Made by a program: the position numbers and the translations under genes. Below are positions 23,372-31,982 of a stretch of 56,864 bases of DNA, piece after piece. Positions within the stretch are counted from its first letter, which is position 1. Each line of letters begins with the position of its first letter. Below the pieces are notes generated by a model. The model ran no database searches. It had not been told where the DNA came from and worked only from the letters and a program-made list of their open reading frames with translations. The DNA comes from a virus, in IMG/VR virus record IMGVR_UViG_3300017751_000018, positions 1-56,864 of that record; one strand, 5' to 3'.

Positions 23372-26095
23372 ATGCCTAATAATTACAAGACAATTATCAA
23401 CTTCAGAGATGGCATTCAAGTTGATGCAGATGATCTAATCTCTAATAATGGTCTAGTCGGTATCGGCACGACCATTCCTAGAGAGGAACTGGACATTCGT
23501 GGAAACTTGATTGTCGAAGATCAAGCTAATTTTAGAGATGTCAATGTAATTGGATATCAGACACATTATGGCAATATCAATGTTGCTGTAGGATATTCAG
23601 TTGGAATTGGTACAACAGTACCTGAAGCAGAATTTCAGGTTGGTGTAGGAACGACAGGTGTCACAATTTCAGTTGCAGGTACTATAACAGCTGTTAAATT
23701 TGAAGGTGATGGATCTGGATTGATTAATCTTCCTACATCTGTGTGGGATAATGATAATCCTGGAGCAGGATCAACAATCTATGCGTTTAGACCTGTTGGT
23801 GTTGCGGTAACATTCCCACAGGCAGATTTTGCTGTTGGTGATCTTATTAAAGTTGATGCTACTAGTGGTGTCGGTACATTTGAAGGACTGAGTGCAAAGA
23901 ACATTACATTGACTGGTAATGCCCAGCAAGGTAACATCAACATGGTTGGTGATATTGTTGGTGTTCAAACTGTCAGTGGTAGTGGTAACATTGAACTGAC
24001 TGGTATTGGTTCATTCGTTGGTGGATTAAATATCGCATCAGGTGCCATGATTGGTACTGATCGTGGACTAACATTCACTAATGATGAGAATACTATTACT
24101 TTCATTGGAACTGTAGCCAACACAGATAGTCGTCATGGCATCAGGTTTATTGAAACAAGTGGTGCTATTCCAAGACAAGCAATTCTTTTCAACGGTGCTG
24201 TAACTGGTGTAGGCAATACTACCATTGGACAAGTTGAGTTCTGGGGACAAGATGATTTAGATCCAGATGCTGTTAAGAATAAGCCTCGTGTAGTTGTTAC
24301 TAGTGAAGGTAAGATTGGTGTTGGTAAATCTAGAGTTGATCCCGATTTTAATCTTGATGTGGTCGGCACAGGTACATTTAGCGGTTCGGTTGGTGCTGCT
24401 GGTGGATTCATTGGTGATGTTATCGGTGATATTACTGGTGTCGCAGGTCTGGCACAGGGATTAACTGGAACACCTGATATTAGCGTTGATCAGATTGATT
24501 CTCTTGGAATTAACAGCATCTATATTAGAAACACTGGCATATCTACATTTGGTGGTGAGCTCAGTGTTGGTAACTTTGTTGGTGTAGGCACTACAAGCTC
24601 TGCACTTGGTAAAGGTCTTGGTGTTAGAGGTGATGCTGATATTGATGGTGATGGTACATTTGCTGGTAATTTATCTATTGGTGGCGATCTTTCAATCGGT
24701 GGTACATTTGGTGGATCTGTAAATATTACTGATGTTACTGCTACTGAGTTAGTTGTACTTGGTATTGTTTCTGGTGCTCCCGGATCGAGTGCAATTCTTG
24801 ATGACACAACATTTACCGGTGATATTGTTCAAACTGGTGGAGACTCTGCAACATTTAAGCAAGTCAACATTGGTGGTACATGTAGAATTCTCACAGATAC
24901 TTTAATCTTTGGTGATGTATCAACAGTAGTTTCTGCATCTGGTTCAGTATTTGCTAATCTAAGTGGTATTATCACAACTAATACTGTCAATACAGATGTT
25001 ATTAACATCACCACTACTTTTAACTTTACTGGTGGTGGTATTTGCACCTTTGGAGCTGTTACATTAAATGCTACTTCTGGTCTTGTCACATGTGGCAGTC
25101 TTCAAGCTGCCGAAAGTATTGAATGCCAATTCATGGTTGCAAATGCAGGTGTTACCACAGTTGCAAACTTAGATATTACTGATGGTGCAGGAACAAACCT
25201 GCTGATTACTAGAATTGGATTCAATACTTCTATCGCAGGTATTCCTGTTGCCGAAGGAATTGCATTATTTGATAATGCCGAGATTGCCATGCTTGGTGAA
25301 GCAGGTATTGGTATTGGATCAACTTCCGGTAAGAGAGATCCTAATGTAGATTTCTATGTTGGATTAAGAAGAGAATCTGACGGTGACTTTATTGGTGGAG
25401 AATCTATCTTTGAGTCTGGTATTGGTATTGGTACTAAATTTAGTCTCAATGATAGTAATGCAGTTGAGATTTATAAAAACACAAAATTCTTTAGTAATTA
25501 CACAGGCACTGGTGGTACTGATGGTGGACCAATTAGAGTTGGATTTGATACGGCATTTCCAGACTCTACTATTGACCTAGGAGAATCTCCCGGTAGTATT
25601 ATTCTTTCTAGACAAGATGATACTAGTCCAGATGGTTCAAGACCCGGATGTCTGTGGCTTGATGTTAACTCAGGTGTCAACCAATTATTCTATGAAGATA
25701 GATTAGGCAACGCTGTTGGTGTTGCTTCAGTTGTCAATGAAACTCATAATCCTATTGCTTATCTTGAGGAACTTGGATTTATCGGCGGTATTGTTAACAA
25801 CGATGCTGATCGTGCCAATCAGATTAATAACAATGTTGACAATGTTATTCAACCTGGATCAGAGTTCGGTGTAACTGCTACTGGATTTGGTACTGCACAT
25901 ATGACCTATAACAAGGCATACAATAAGCACCAATATGCAACTCAACAGGGTTCCAGTGCAACTGATGCGAGTATCTTTAGGTCATATGTTTCGTCTGCGA
26001 CTTCAGCCCTAAATATTGAGCAGGACGCAAATGATCCGACTAAAGTATACATCACTGTTGCTGGTATTGGTTCGGTTACCTTCACACTTTCCTAG
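23372..26095 (+). CDS. Tail fibre-like structural protein with VGIGTT repeats
   Basis: This 907-aa protein starts NYKTIINFRDGIQVDADDLIS and has many copies of short blocks such as GLVGIGTTIPREELDIRGNL, SVGIGTTVPEAEFQVG and KIGVGKSRVDPDFNLDV. Each is followed by Gly/Asp/Ile-rich strands (GDVIGDITGVAG). This is the 'VGIGTxxPxxxLdV' repeat common in phage and bacterial adhesins carrying triple-helical shafts. No S74 domain is seen; the C-terminus reads ITVAGIGSVTFTLS. It sits between the S74 fibre and the glycine-rich adhesin, so it may form a shaft for the latter. Confidence 0.75.
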   Translation: MPNNYKTIINFRDGIQVDADDLISNNGLVGIGTTIPREELDIRGNLIVEDQANFRDVNVIGYQTHYGNINVAVGYSVGIGTTVPEAEFQVGVGTTGVTISVAGTITAVKFEGDGSGLINLPTSVWDNDNPGAGSTIYAFRPVGVAVTFPQADFAVGDLIKVDATSGVGTFEGLSAKNITLTGNAQQGNINMVGDIVGVQTVSGSGNIELTGIGSFVGGLNIASGAMIGTDRGLTFTNDENTITFIGTVANTDSRHGIRFIETSGAIPRQAILFNGAVTGVGNTTIGQVEFWGQDDLDPDAVKNKPRVVVTSEGKIGVGKSRVDPDFNLDVVGTGTFSGSVGAAGGFIGDVIGDITGVAGLAQGLTGTPDISVDQIDSLGINSIYIRNTGISTFGGELSVGNFVGVGTTSSALGKGLGVRGDADIDGDGTFAGNLSIGGDLSIGGTFGGSVNITDVTATELVVLGIVSGAPGSSAILDDTTFTGDIVQTGGDSATFKQVNIGGTCRILTDTLIFGDVSTVVSASGSVFANLSGIITTNTVNTDVINITTTFNFTGGGICTFGAVTLNATSGLVTCGSLQAAESIECQFMVANAGVTTVANLDITDGAGTNLLITRIGFNTSIAGIPVAEGIALFDNAEIAMLGEAGIGIGSTSGKRDPNVDFYVGLRRESDGDFIGGESIFESGIGIGTKFSLNDSNAVEIYKNTKFFSNYTGTGGTDGGPIRVGFDTAFPDSTIDLGESPGSIILSRQDDTSPDGSRPGCLWLDVNSGVNQLFYEDRLGNAVGVASVVNETHNPIAYLEELGFIGGIVNNDADRANQINNNVDNVIQPGSEFGVTATGFGTAHMTYNKAYNKHQYATQQGSSATDASIFRSYVSSATSALNIEQDANDPTKVYITVAGIGSVTFTLS

Positions 26096-26105
26096 GAATT
26101 GATAT

Positions 26106-27749
26106 ATGGCTTACGGAGATTGGAGCACAAAAACTCAACAACTCCTTACGGGTACACCTGGAACACAAATATCCTATGGTGAGATTAGGGCAGCAGTGGG
26201 TGATCCCAATGCCTCAATCTCTGCATCTGAATTACATCGAGTCACAGATCTTGATGCACCGTATGATTTCAATCAGGGAAAATATGCTACTTCTACAGGA
26301 ACACCACACTTACCTTATGTTTTAGACGCAGTTGAAAATGTAGGCGTTGGTACGACTGGAGCTATTACACCTCAAGATCTTAGAGGTATTATTGATGAGT
26401 ATGTGATTGAACAGGCACCAAACTCAGAGGAAGAGAACTTTAATGTTACTAATCTGAGTAGTCCTTCTACTCCCAGTGTTAATGCAACTTGGGGTGGTAA
26501 TCTTAATAGAAATATCTCAAAATATTTAAGATTGAAGGGTAGGGTTATTAGCACAAATGTTAGTAACCCTGCTGTTGTTGCTGATGATCCGTCATCAAAT
26601 CTCAACATCTATGTAAATAATAGTCCACCATCTTATGGCGTTTATTCTGCTGGCGGTGCATTAGGTGGTCAACCTGGCGGTGATGCTGTTCAAGTATCTA
26701 ATCCTGGAGCTCCTTCACTTCGTAAGGTATTTGTAGAGTGCGAAGGATCAGACTCTCGCATTTATGCTGGTGGTGGTGGTGGAAAAACTGGATCTAATGG
26801 ATCTGGTGGTGGTAACGGAAGTGGCGCATCTAGTGGTCAACCTGGAAGCGGTGGTAGTTCTGGCGGTAGCGGTGGAAATGGTAGCAATGGATCACCCGGT
26901 GGAAATGGGCAACCTGGATCACCTGGATCTGGTGGTCAGCAAAGGTCAACATATCAAGCAAGACAATCTTTTCAGAATAGGAGAAGTGAAAGAAATAGGA
27001 GAACTAGAAGGAAGAGATATGGTGGTTGGCCGAGGAGTAGAAGGGGACCAAAACAGGATAGGCAAGGTTATCAGAATAGGAGAACTGAAAGAAGAAGGAG
27101 AACTGAAAGAAACCGGAGGCATTGTGCTGGCGGATCTGGTGGTGCCGGTGGTGCTGGTGGTTTCGGCGGCGGTCGTGGATATGGTGGTTCTGGTGGCAGC
27201 GGTGGCAGCGGTGGTGCCGGTGGTCCAGCTGGTTACAACGGCACTGGAGGCAGTGGTGGTCAACTCGGTGTAGGAGCTCCCGGTCGCGGTTGGAACTACA
27301 AAACAGGCAATACCACTGGACAACCTGGCACTCCTGGAACACCCGGCACCCCTGGCGGTGGTGGTGGTCCTGGAACACCCGGCGGTAGCGGTGGATCTGG
27401 TCAACCTGGAACACCTGGACAGGGTGGTGGTAGTGGAAAAGGTGGTGGAAGTGGAACTCCTGCAGCTTGTGGTGCTGGACAACCAGGACAACCTGGTGGT
27501 AGCGGTTCACCTGGTCAACCTGGGACACCGGGTGGTAGAGGTGCGAACGGACAACCAGGACAACCTGGAACACCTGGAAGTGCTGGTACTCCGGGGCAAC
27601 CAGGACAACCAGGACAACCAGGAGGATCTGGAGGTACTTGGGGACAACCTGCATTTGGTGGTGCTGCTGGCGGTTCTGGCGGTCGCGCTGTTGCTGGTGA
27701 TAAGTATCAAGTTATTCCCAACGGTGGAGATATTAAAGTAATTTACTAA
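26106..27749 (+). CDS. Collagen-like / polyglycine adhesin (tail fibre tip candidate)
   Basis: This 547-aa protein has a non-repetitive N-terminal domain (1-215; DWSTKTQQLLTGTPGTQISYGEIRAAVG is typical of phage fibre-linked proteins). Gly/Ser/Asn repeats follow (about 220-278), then a 63-residue Arg-rich island (about 279-341). Next come polyglycine runs (342-385), a GWNYKT interruption, and collagen-like GQPGTPGTPG repeats (about 405-520). It closes with AVAGDKYQVIPNGGDIKVIY. Glycine-rich tips recall gp38-type adhesins of T4-like phages, where polyglycine helices present host-range loops. About twenty X-Pro-Gly triplets are visible, the consensus for collagen prolyl hydroxylation. The next gene encodes a hydroxylase of that general class. 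Confidence 0.72.
   Translation: MAYGDWSTKTQQLLTGTPGTQISYGEIRAAVGDPNASISASELHRVTDLDAPYDFNQGKYATSTGTPHLPYVLDAVENVGVGTTGAITPQDLRGIIDEYVIEQAPNSEEENFNVTNLSSPSTPSVNATWGGNLNRNISKYLRLKGRVISTNVSNPAVVADDPSSNLNIYVNNSPPSYGVYSAGGALGGQPGGDAVQVSNPGAPSLRKVFVECEGSDSRIYAGGGGGKTGSNGSGGGNGSGASSGQPGSGGSSGGSGGNGSNGSPGGNGQPGSPGSGGQQRSTYQARQSFQNRRSERNRRTRRKRYGGWPRSRRGPKQDRQGYQNRRTERRRRTERNRRHCAGGSGGAGGAGGFGGGRGYGGSGGSGGSGGAGGPAGYNGTGGSGGQLGVGAPGRGWNYKTGNTTGQPGTPGTPGTPGGGGGPGTPGGSGGSGQPGTPGQGGGSGKGGGSGTPAACGAGQPGQPGGSGSPGQPGTPGGRGANGQPGQPGTPGSAGTPGQPGQPGQPGGSGGTWGQPAFGGAAGGSGGRAVAGDKYQVIPNGGDIKVIY
26941..27124 (+). repeat. Purine-rich imperfect repeat island inside the adhesin gene
   Basis: This stretch is rich in A and G, with recurring ATAGGAGAA, GAACTGAAAGAA and AGAAGGA blocks. 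It differs sharply from the GGT/CCT codons on both sides. In the gene frame it gives many AGG/AGA arginine codons. In the +1 frame it stays open and gives ordinary GAA/GGA/ATA/AAA codons (IGELKEEGELKET), while the third frame has stops. It may be an inserted or slipped segment. Confidence 0.55.
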
Positions 27750-27756
27750 TTTTATT

Positions 27757-28359
27757 ATGTCAGTTTATCGTCTATCTCCCCCACCAAATTTTGGTATGGG
27801 AGAGATATTATATGAGTCTTGGGAAGATGGATTTACATCTGAAGAATGTGATAGGATCATTAGATATGGTGAGTCATTAAATCCTCATGACTCAGTTGTA
27901 GGGCAGGATGAAGAGTCCCACGAGGTAGAAACAAGTATTAGAAAGTCAAAGAACTCATGGATTGAGTTGAATGATGATACTGAGTGGTTCTACGACAGAT
28001 TGGGAAATATCCTTAGATGTATGAATGGTATGCATTGGAGATTTGATATTCATGGATTTCATGAACATCTACAATATACTGTTTACAATGATGATGAGTC
28101 ATTTTATCGTTGGCATGTAGATAATATGGTTCTGGGTGATATGCCACCCAGAAAGTTAAGTATGACTGTGCAGCTATCTGATCCTGATGATTATGATGGT
28201 GGTGAGTTGCAGTTACATAATGGTGTCATTCATACAGCAGCAAATGATAGAGGCATAGTTACAGTATTTCCTAGCTATGTTGTTCATCGTGTGACACCTG
28301 TCACAAGGGGCACCAGACGCTCTCTGGTAGTCTGGGCAAACGGTCCTGGGTTCAGATGA
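27757..28359 (+). CDS. 2OG-Fe(II) dioxygenase, PKHD-type prolyl hydroxylase-like
   Basis: This 200-aa enzyme has the double-stranded beta-helix signature of Fe(II)/2-oxoglutarate oxygenases. Iron ligands are His120 and Asp122 (WHVDN) and His177 (VVHRVTPV). A 2OG-binding Arg follows at 187/188 (GTRRSL). The hallmark LSDPDDYDGGELQL (about 140-153) is that of the PiuC/YbiX PKHD-type group, related to prolyl 4-hydroxylases. It starts 7 bp after the collagen-like adhesin gene and must be co-transcribed with it. Hydroxylation of the adhesin's X-Pro-Gly repeats is an attractive inference; a DNA, small-molecule or host-protein substrate is possible. Confidence 0.9.
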   Translation: MSVYRLSPPPNFGMGEILYESWEDGFTSEECDRIIRYGESLNPHDSVVGQDEESHEVETSIRKSKNSWIELNDDTEWFYDRLGNILRCMNGMHWRFDIHGFHEHLQYTVYNDDESFYRWHVDNMVLGDMPPRKLSMTVQLSDPDDYDGGELQLHNGVIHTAANDRGIVTVFPSYVVHRVTPVTRGTRRSLVVWANGPGFR

Positions 28360-28396
28360 AGAACTGTCCACTAACGCCCCCACAGCGCCCCACAGA

Positions 28397-28405
28397 CGCT
28401 ATAAT
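28397..28405 (+). promoter_or_regulatory. Promoter -10 TATAAT upstream of the KxDG protein
   Basis: A perfect TATAAT (28400-28405) sits 6 bp before the ATG at 28412 in a C-rich leader (CCCCCACAGCGCCCC). No -35 match is seen at normal spacing. The very short leader suggests an almost leaderless transcript or use of a downstream start. Confidence 0.45.
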
Positions 28406-28411
28406 AAGGAC

Positions 28412-29590
28412 ATGAAGAACACACACCTTGAGCACCTAGAAGACGAGATCCTGAACAGCGGCACCGCTGGCGGTTTCAATGTTGTCACTTTCCTCCGACA
28501 GTTCAGTGATATGTTATCTGGCAAGTCCAGTGACTTAAATATCACTACCAAGTGGGATGGTGCCCCAGCTATTATTTGTGGCACTGAACCTGTCAGTGGT
28601 CGTTTCTTTGTCGGTACTAAATCAGTATTCAACAAAGTCAATCCCAAAATTTGTTTCGATGACACTGATGTAGATCGTTTTTACAATGGTCAACTTGCAT
28701 CAAAGCTCAAAGATTGTCTAGCATATCTTCCTCAACTTAATATCTCAGGTATCGTTCAAGGTGACTTATTATTCACTGCGGAAGATAAGAGAAGCGGCAT
28801 TGTCGGTGGAAACAGAGTTATTTGTTTCACTCCTAATACTATTACTTACGCTGTTGATCGTCATTCCCGTACAGGTTCTGTCGTTCATCTTTCCAAACTT
28901 GGAATCGTATTTCATACAAAGTACAAGGGCGATACTCTGCAGACTGCGGAAGTTGTACCTCTCAAAAAAGCCCCTAAGTATCACTCTACTGAGGATGTTT
29001 TTGTTGCCAGTGCGAATTTTATTGATGCCACTGGTTCTTCTTTGTTTGATCAAGGAGATCTGTATACCTTCAATGCTCACATCAATCGCGCACAAGGTGC
29101 GCTAAAGCAATCTTCTAAGTTTCTTGACATCCTACAGGGTCAAGGTAAATCTAACCTAATGATGCACCTTCTTCTCAAAAAGTTCTTCAATCAGCGCATT
29201 CGTGCTGGTCGTGGTATTGTCAATGCCAAGACAATGGTCGCTGAGTTTGCACAATTCTACAGAGTTGCTATTCAAACTGAGAGAGGTAAGAAGAAAACTG
29301 CTGCAACTCAGAAAAAATACGAAAACATGGAGAATGATGGTCTCATGTTCATCGCCATGTATCGTCGTGAGTTGTACTTCTTGATTGCAGCGTATATTTC
29401 TATTCGTAGTGCTAAGAAAATGGTCATTGACCAACTCAACAAAGTTGGCACTATCAAGACATTTATCGGTCAAACTCCCACAAGTCCTGAGGGATATGTT
29501 GTCCACAATGACAAGTCAATGATGAAGTTTGTTGACGATGAGTTCCGTCTTGCTAACATTACGGTTGACAAGTCATGGAATTCCAAGTAG
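28412..29590 (+). CDS. Ligase-like nucleotidyltransferase-fold protein (KxDG motif)
   Basis: This 392-aa protein shows a plausible order of motifs of the ATP-dependent ligase/capping superfamily. Motif I is Lys47-Trp-Asp-Gly50 (TTKWDGAPA). A motif III-like VQGDLLF is at about 115-121. A motif IV-like PEGYVV is at 359-364, and a motif V-like lysine region MMKF is at 370-373. From memory, cyanophage homologs are catalogued as conserved proteins of unknown function. Marine T4-like phages generally lack the T4 gene 30 DNA ligase, so this could be a functional substitute; that is inference. The unusually long gap between motifs III and IV (about 240 aa) weakens the case. Confidence 0.6.
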   Translation: MKNTHLEHLEDEILNSGTAGGFNVVTFLRQFSDMLSGKSSDLNITTKWDGAPAIICGTEPVSGRFFVGTKSVFNKVNPKICFDDTDVDRFYNGQLASKLKDCLAYLPQLNISGIVQGDLLFTAEDKRSGIVGGNRVICFTPNTITYAVDRHSRTGSVVHLSKLGIVFHTKYKGDTLQTAEVVPLKKAPKYHSTEDVFVASANFIDATGSSLFDQGDLYTFNAHINRAQGALKQSSKFLDILQGQGKSNLMMHLLLKKFFNQRIRAGRGIVNAKTMVAEFAQFYRVAIQTERGKKKTAATQKKYENMENDGLMFIAMYRRELYFLIAAYISIRSAKKMVIDQLNKVGTIKTFIGQTPTSPEGYVVHNDKSMMKFVDDEFRLANITVDKSWNSK

Positions 29591-29624
29591 AGTAACTTTG
29601 TCGAAGTTCAGAACAATTGTAGCT

Positions 29625-29786
29625 ATGAGTACATTGAAATTCGCTCTTCATTGGAAGCGCCCAAAGAAAGGATACTATTCATTTCAGAAGGCAGTATTCT
29701 ACAGACAAGAAGATGTAATTTGGTACATTAATGTGCTAAAAGATCAAGGAATTGAAGACTATGATATTCTACCTGTTCTTAACTAA
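29625..29786 (+). CDS. Small basic/aromatic hypothetical protein (53 aa)
   Basis: The ATG at 29625 gives MSTLKFALHWKRPKKGYYSFQ... ending GIEDYDILPVLN. The frame is open upstream into the previous gene, but the upstream residues look out-of-frame. The aromatic-rich middle (KAVFYRQEDVIWYINVL) suggests a compact alpha/beta protein. No family recognised. Its stop overlaps the CTAAATA late box at 29783. Confidence 0.55.
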   Translation: MSTLKFALHWKRPKKGYYSFQKAVFYRQEDVIWYINVLKDQGIEDYDILPVLN

Positions 29787-29789
29787 ATA
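29783..29789 (+). promoter_or_regulatory. Late box CTAAATA (with nearby TATAAT) before the FAD protein
   Basis: CTAAATA (29783-29789) lies 23 bp before the ATG at 29813. A TATAAT at 29798-29803 lies in the same leader but is only 9 bp from the start codon. The first element matches the late-box family described above. Confidence 0.4.
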
Positions 29790-29812
29790 AACGAAGATAT
29801 AATTCTAGACGC

Positions 29813-31231
29813 ATGAGTAGGAAAATTGCTGTTATCGGCGCAGGGGCAGATGCAGTATCGACTGTTGCTCAACTTATCTCGCGAAGAGACCAACAAGATA
29901 GTGAATATCAGGATGACGAAATTACATGGATACGGGATTGCTCGCATAAAATTGACAACTTCGGAGTGCAAGTCAATACACTTTGGCTTACTGTTATTGC
30001 TACCAACACCACAATTAGTACACTCGATTTTCATAAAAGATTTGATGCGACTCAAAAACTTGGGTTAAAGTTTATTGGGTTTGGCAATAGAATTGACAAG
30101 AACTTCTTTGTCATGTTTGATCCTACCGAGATCTCAATGCACATCGATGAGGGTAAGTTTGTTGAGTTCTATTGGGAAAATGTCCAGAATCAACACTTTA
30201 ACATCAACTTAGTTGATAAAAGAGTTGAAACTATTGGGTTCTCACAAGAAGATAAAAAAGCATACATTGATGGTGAAGAGTTTGATTTTATTGTTGATTG
30301 TGTGAGAGGTGGATTGTGGGATAAAGAGTCATATAAGGATGCATTGTATAATCCAACTGATACAAAGCTAACGGTTAATCGTAAGATTCCTGGTGATTGG
30401 GATTACACTGCATATATTGCTACTGAGCATGGATATTTGACCGGTGTTCCTACACAAGATGCACAGACATGGATTTATTCATATGATAGTGACATTACAA
30501 CTGAAGAAGAAGCAGTAGAAGATTTTAATATTCATTGTGCTGTTAAAAAGCACTGTTCTTATAAGAAAACTGAATCAGATCATAAAGTATCTGTCTATTG
30601 TATTAATAAAAATAAAATGTACGCCCGTTGTGGTCGTGCGTTAGGTATGAATGATGATCTAACTGGGTTCCGTAATTATGTTGAGACTGATTTAGGTGAA
30701 GCATTAGGAGAATTTATCTTTGGTGATGATGAAAATCCATTGAACAATATGCAGCGTCTTGAGATAGAAGATAGGTGGAGAGATGGTCAGATTGATCAAG
30801 CAGCAGTTATGGCATTTTACTTGCAGTTTGGATCAAAGTATCGTCATTCTGACTTCTGGGTTCAAAGTAGAGAGGCAGCATGTAGACTGCTAGAAGATAA
30901 AGATCTTCACTCAACTGAGCGTAGAGAAGTATATGAAAAATTAGATGATATTCCTGAGGAAGAAAACATTAGACTTGATTATTTCAGATATCAAGCAGAA
31001 GCAGATGACAAATACTTTCTGCGTCAGAGAATGACAGATGAGTCAGATGAACCATATAGAATGTTAGGTCCGTACCAAAGTTTCTGTCAAGCTGTATATG
31101 GTTTAGGTGCTCCATATGCACACAAATATCCTCTTATGTCACCATTATGGGAACCAAGTGAGAAATCTGGTGAAATTGTATTAGATTCGATGATGGATGG
31201 ACACTTTAAGAAGCGGACCAAGAAGAAGTGA
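29813..31231 (+). CDS. FAD-dependent oxidoreductase, tryptophan-halogenase-like
   Basis: This 472-aa protein starts with an FAD-binding Rossmann strand-turn (KIAVIGAGADAVSTVAQLISRR; GxGxxA rather than GxGxxG/A). It continues with features recalling flavin-dependent tryptophan halogenases, which are annotated in several cyanophages: FDFIVDCVRG (second dinucleotide-site strand), GYLTGVPTQDAQTWIYSYDSDITTEEEAVEDF, and NPLNNMQRLEIEDRWRDG. The classic WxWxIP halogenase signature is not found, so chlorination is unproven. A monooxygenase or dehydrogenase role is possible. It has its own late box. Function in infection unknown. Confidence 0.6.
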   Translation: MSRKIAVIGAGADAVSTVAQLISRRDQQDSEYQDDEITWIRDCSHKIDNFGVQVNTLWLTVIATNTTISTLDFHKRFDATQKLGLKFIGFGNRIDKNFFVMFDPTEISMHIDEGKFVEFYWENVQNQHFNINLVDKRVETIGFSQEDKKAYIDGEEFDFIVDCVRGGLWDKESYKDALYNPTDTKLTVNRKIPGDWDYTAYIATEHGYLTGVPTQDAQTWIYSYDSDITTEEEAVEDFNIHCAVKKHCSYKKTESDHKVSVYCINKNKMYARCGRALGMNDDLTGFRNYVETDLGEALGEFIFGDDENPLNNMQRLEIEDRWRDGQIDQAAVMAFYLQFGSKYRHSDFWVQSREAACRLLEDKDLHSTERREVYEKLDDIPEEENIRLDYFRYQAEADDKYFLRQRMTDESDEPYRMLGPYQSFCQAVYGLGAPYAHKYPLMSPLWEPSEKSGEIVLDSMMDGHFKKRTKKK

Positions 31232-31255
31232 CAGCGTGGTTCTACTTGCTATAAT
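31228..31255 (+). promoter_or_regulatory. Sigma70-type promoter GTGACA-16-TATAAT
   Basis: GTGACA (31228-31233), 16 bp and TATAAT (31250-31255) with an extended TGC lie 21 bp before the ATG at 31277. The -35 overlaps the stop codon of the FAD gene. It should drive the 31277-33009 cluster of small proteins. Confidence 0.7.
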
Positions 31256-31276
31256 ATAGGCATAAGACAGGGAACC

Positions 31277-31981
31277 ATGAACGCAACTGAAGCAGGACGA
31301 CTTGCTAAAGCTGAGGGTCACAAGTTTGAGAACAGTTTGCCTGAGTATCTAAATGAGATATTTGGTGGTGATCATGTTGTCAACGGTCGCCCAGATACTA
31401 AAGTTGATGTTTATGACAACGATTCTGGTATTGCATACTCTGTCAAGAATGTAAGTAAGAACCATACTCAAGTAGCATTATTATCCTCTCGTAAATTCAT
31501 TGAGTATTTTGGACTTCAAGAGACTTTTCCAGCTCTGTTTATTAGGTTGTTCTTTGGTGTTCCTAATAACTTTGGTATGTCTACTGTTTGTTTACGCCAT
31601 AAGGATCTCGTTCTAAGTGACGCTGAGATCCGTCAAAATCGTGTGTACGCTGACAATATCCCTCAGGGTATTAAAGACGCCTTCATGACCTTCATGAACG
31701 CCAATAAGATGGCAATTTTTGATGTGATTGTTCGTACAGGTCTTAATCATGGTTATCCTGTGAGTCAGATGATATGGCGCAACAAGAAAAGTAATGAAAT
31801 GCGCTTCATTGACATTGCAAAACTTGAAGAGCTATGTGAGGGTGGAGAGTGGGTTCTAAATAATACGACACTGCATTTTTATACCGCTGAAGGAGTTAAA
31901 CTGTTCCATCTGCAAATGAAGGGATCAGGTAAAAAATATAACTCTGGATATCACGGTATGATGTTTCACATCTATCAATAA
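31277..31981 (+). CDS. PD-(D/E)XK nuclease-like protein
   Basis: This 234-aa protein has a probable PD-(D/E)XK core at the N-terminus: helix Glu18 (GHKFENSLPEYL), then Asp44 in RPDTKVDVYD, then the strand YSVKN with Lys57. The D...(V)xK spacing matches restriction-endonuclease-fold enzymes that act on DNA. The remainder (RFIDIAKLEEL, FHLQMKGSGKKYNSGYHGM) could be a DNA-binding or accessory part. It starts a cluster of overlapping small genes leading to the SF2 helicase. A role in degrading host DNA or processing phage DNA is inferred only from fold. Confidence 0.55.
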   Translation: MNATEAGRLAKAEGHKFENSLPEYLNEIFGGDHVVNGRPDTKVDVYDNDSGIAYSVKNVSKNHTQVALLSSRKFIEYFGLQETFPALFIRLFFGVPNNFGMSTVCLRHKDLVLSDAEIRQNRVYADNIPQGIKDAFMTFMNANKMAIFDVIVRTGLNHGYPVSQMIWRNKKSNEMRFIDIAKLEELCEGGEWVLNNTTLHFYTAEGVKLFHLQMKGSGKKYNSGYHGMMFHIYQ

Positions 31982-31982
31982 C

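Noticed and set aside
26764-27273. 169-codon +1 frame over the adhesin
   Set aside because: Val/Leu-rich mirror of glycine codons except for the island at 26941-27124, which is reported separately.
26946-27654. Long antisense open frames (181 and 216 codons) opposite the glycine-rich adhesin
   Set aside because: They are low-complexity Thr/Ser or His/Val strings, the mirror of GGT/CCT repeats, without start context.
26760-27660. CRISPR-like array
   Set aside because: Repeats are irregular glycine/proline codon repeats with no constant repeat-spacer unit.
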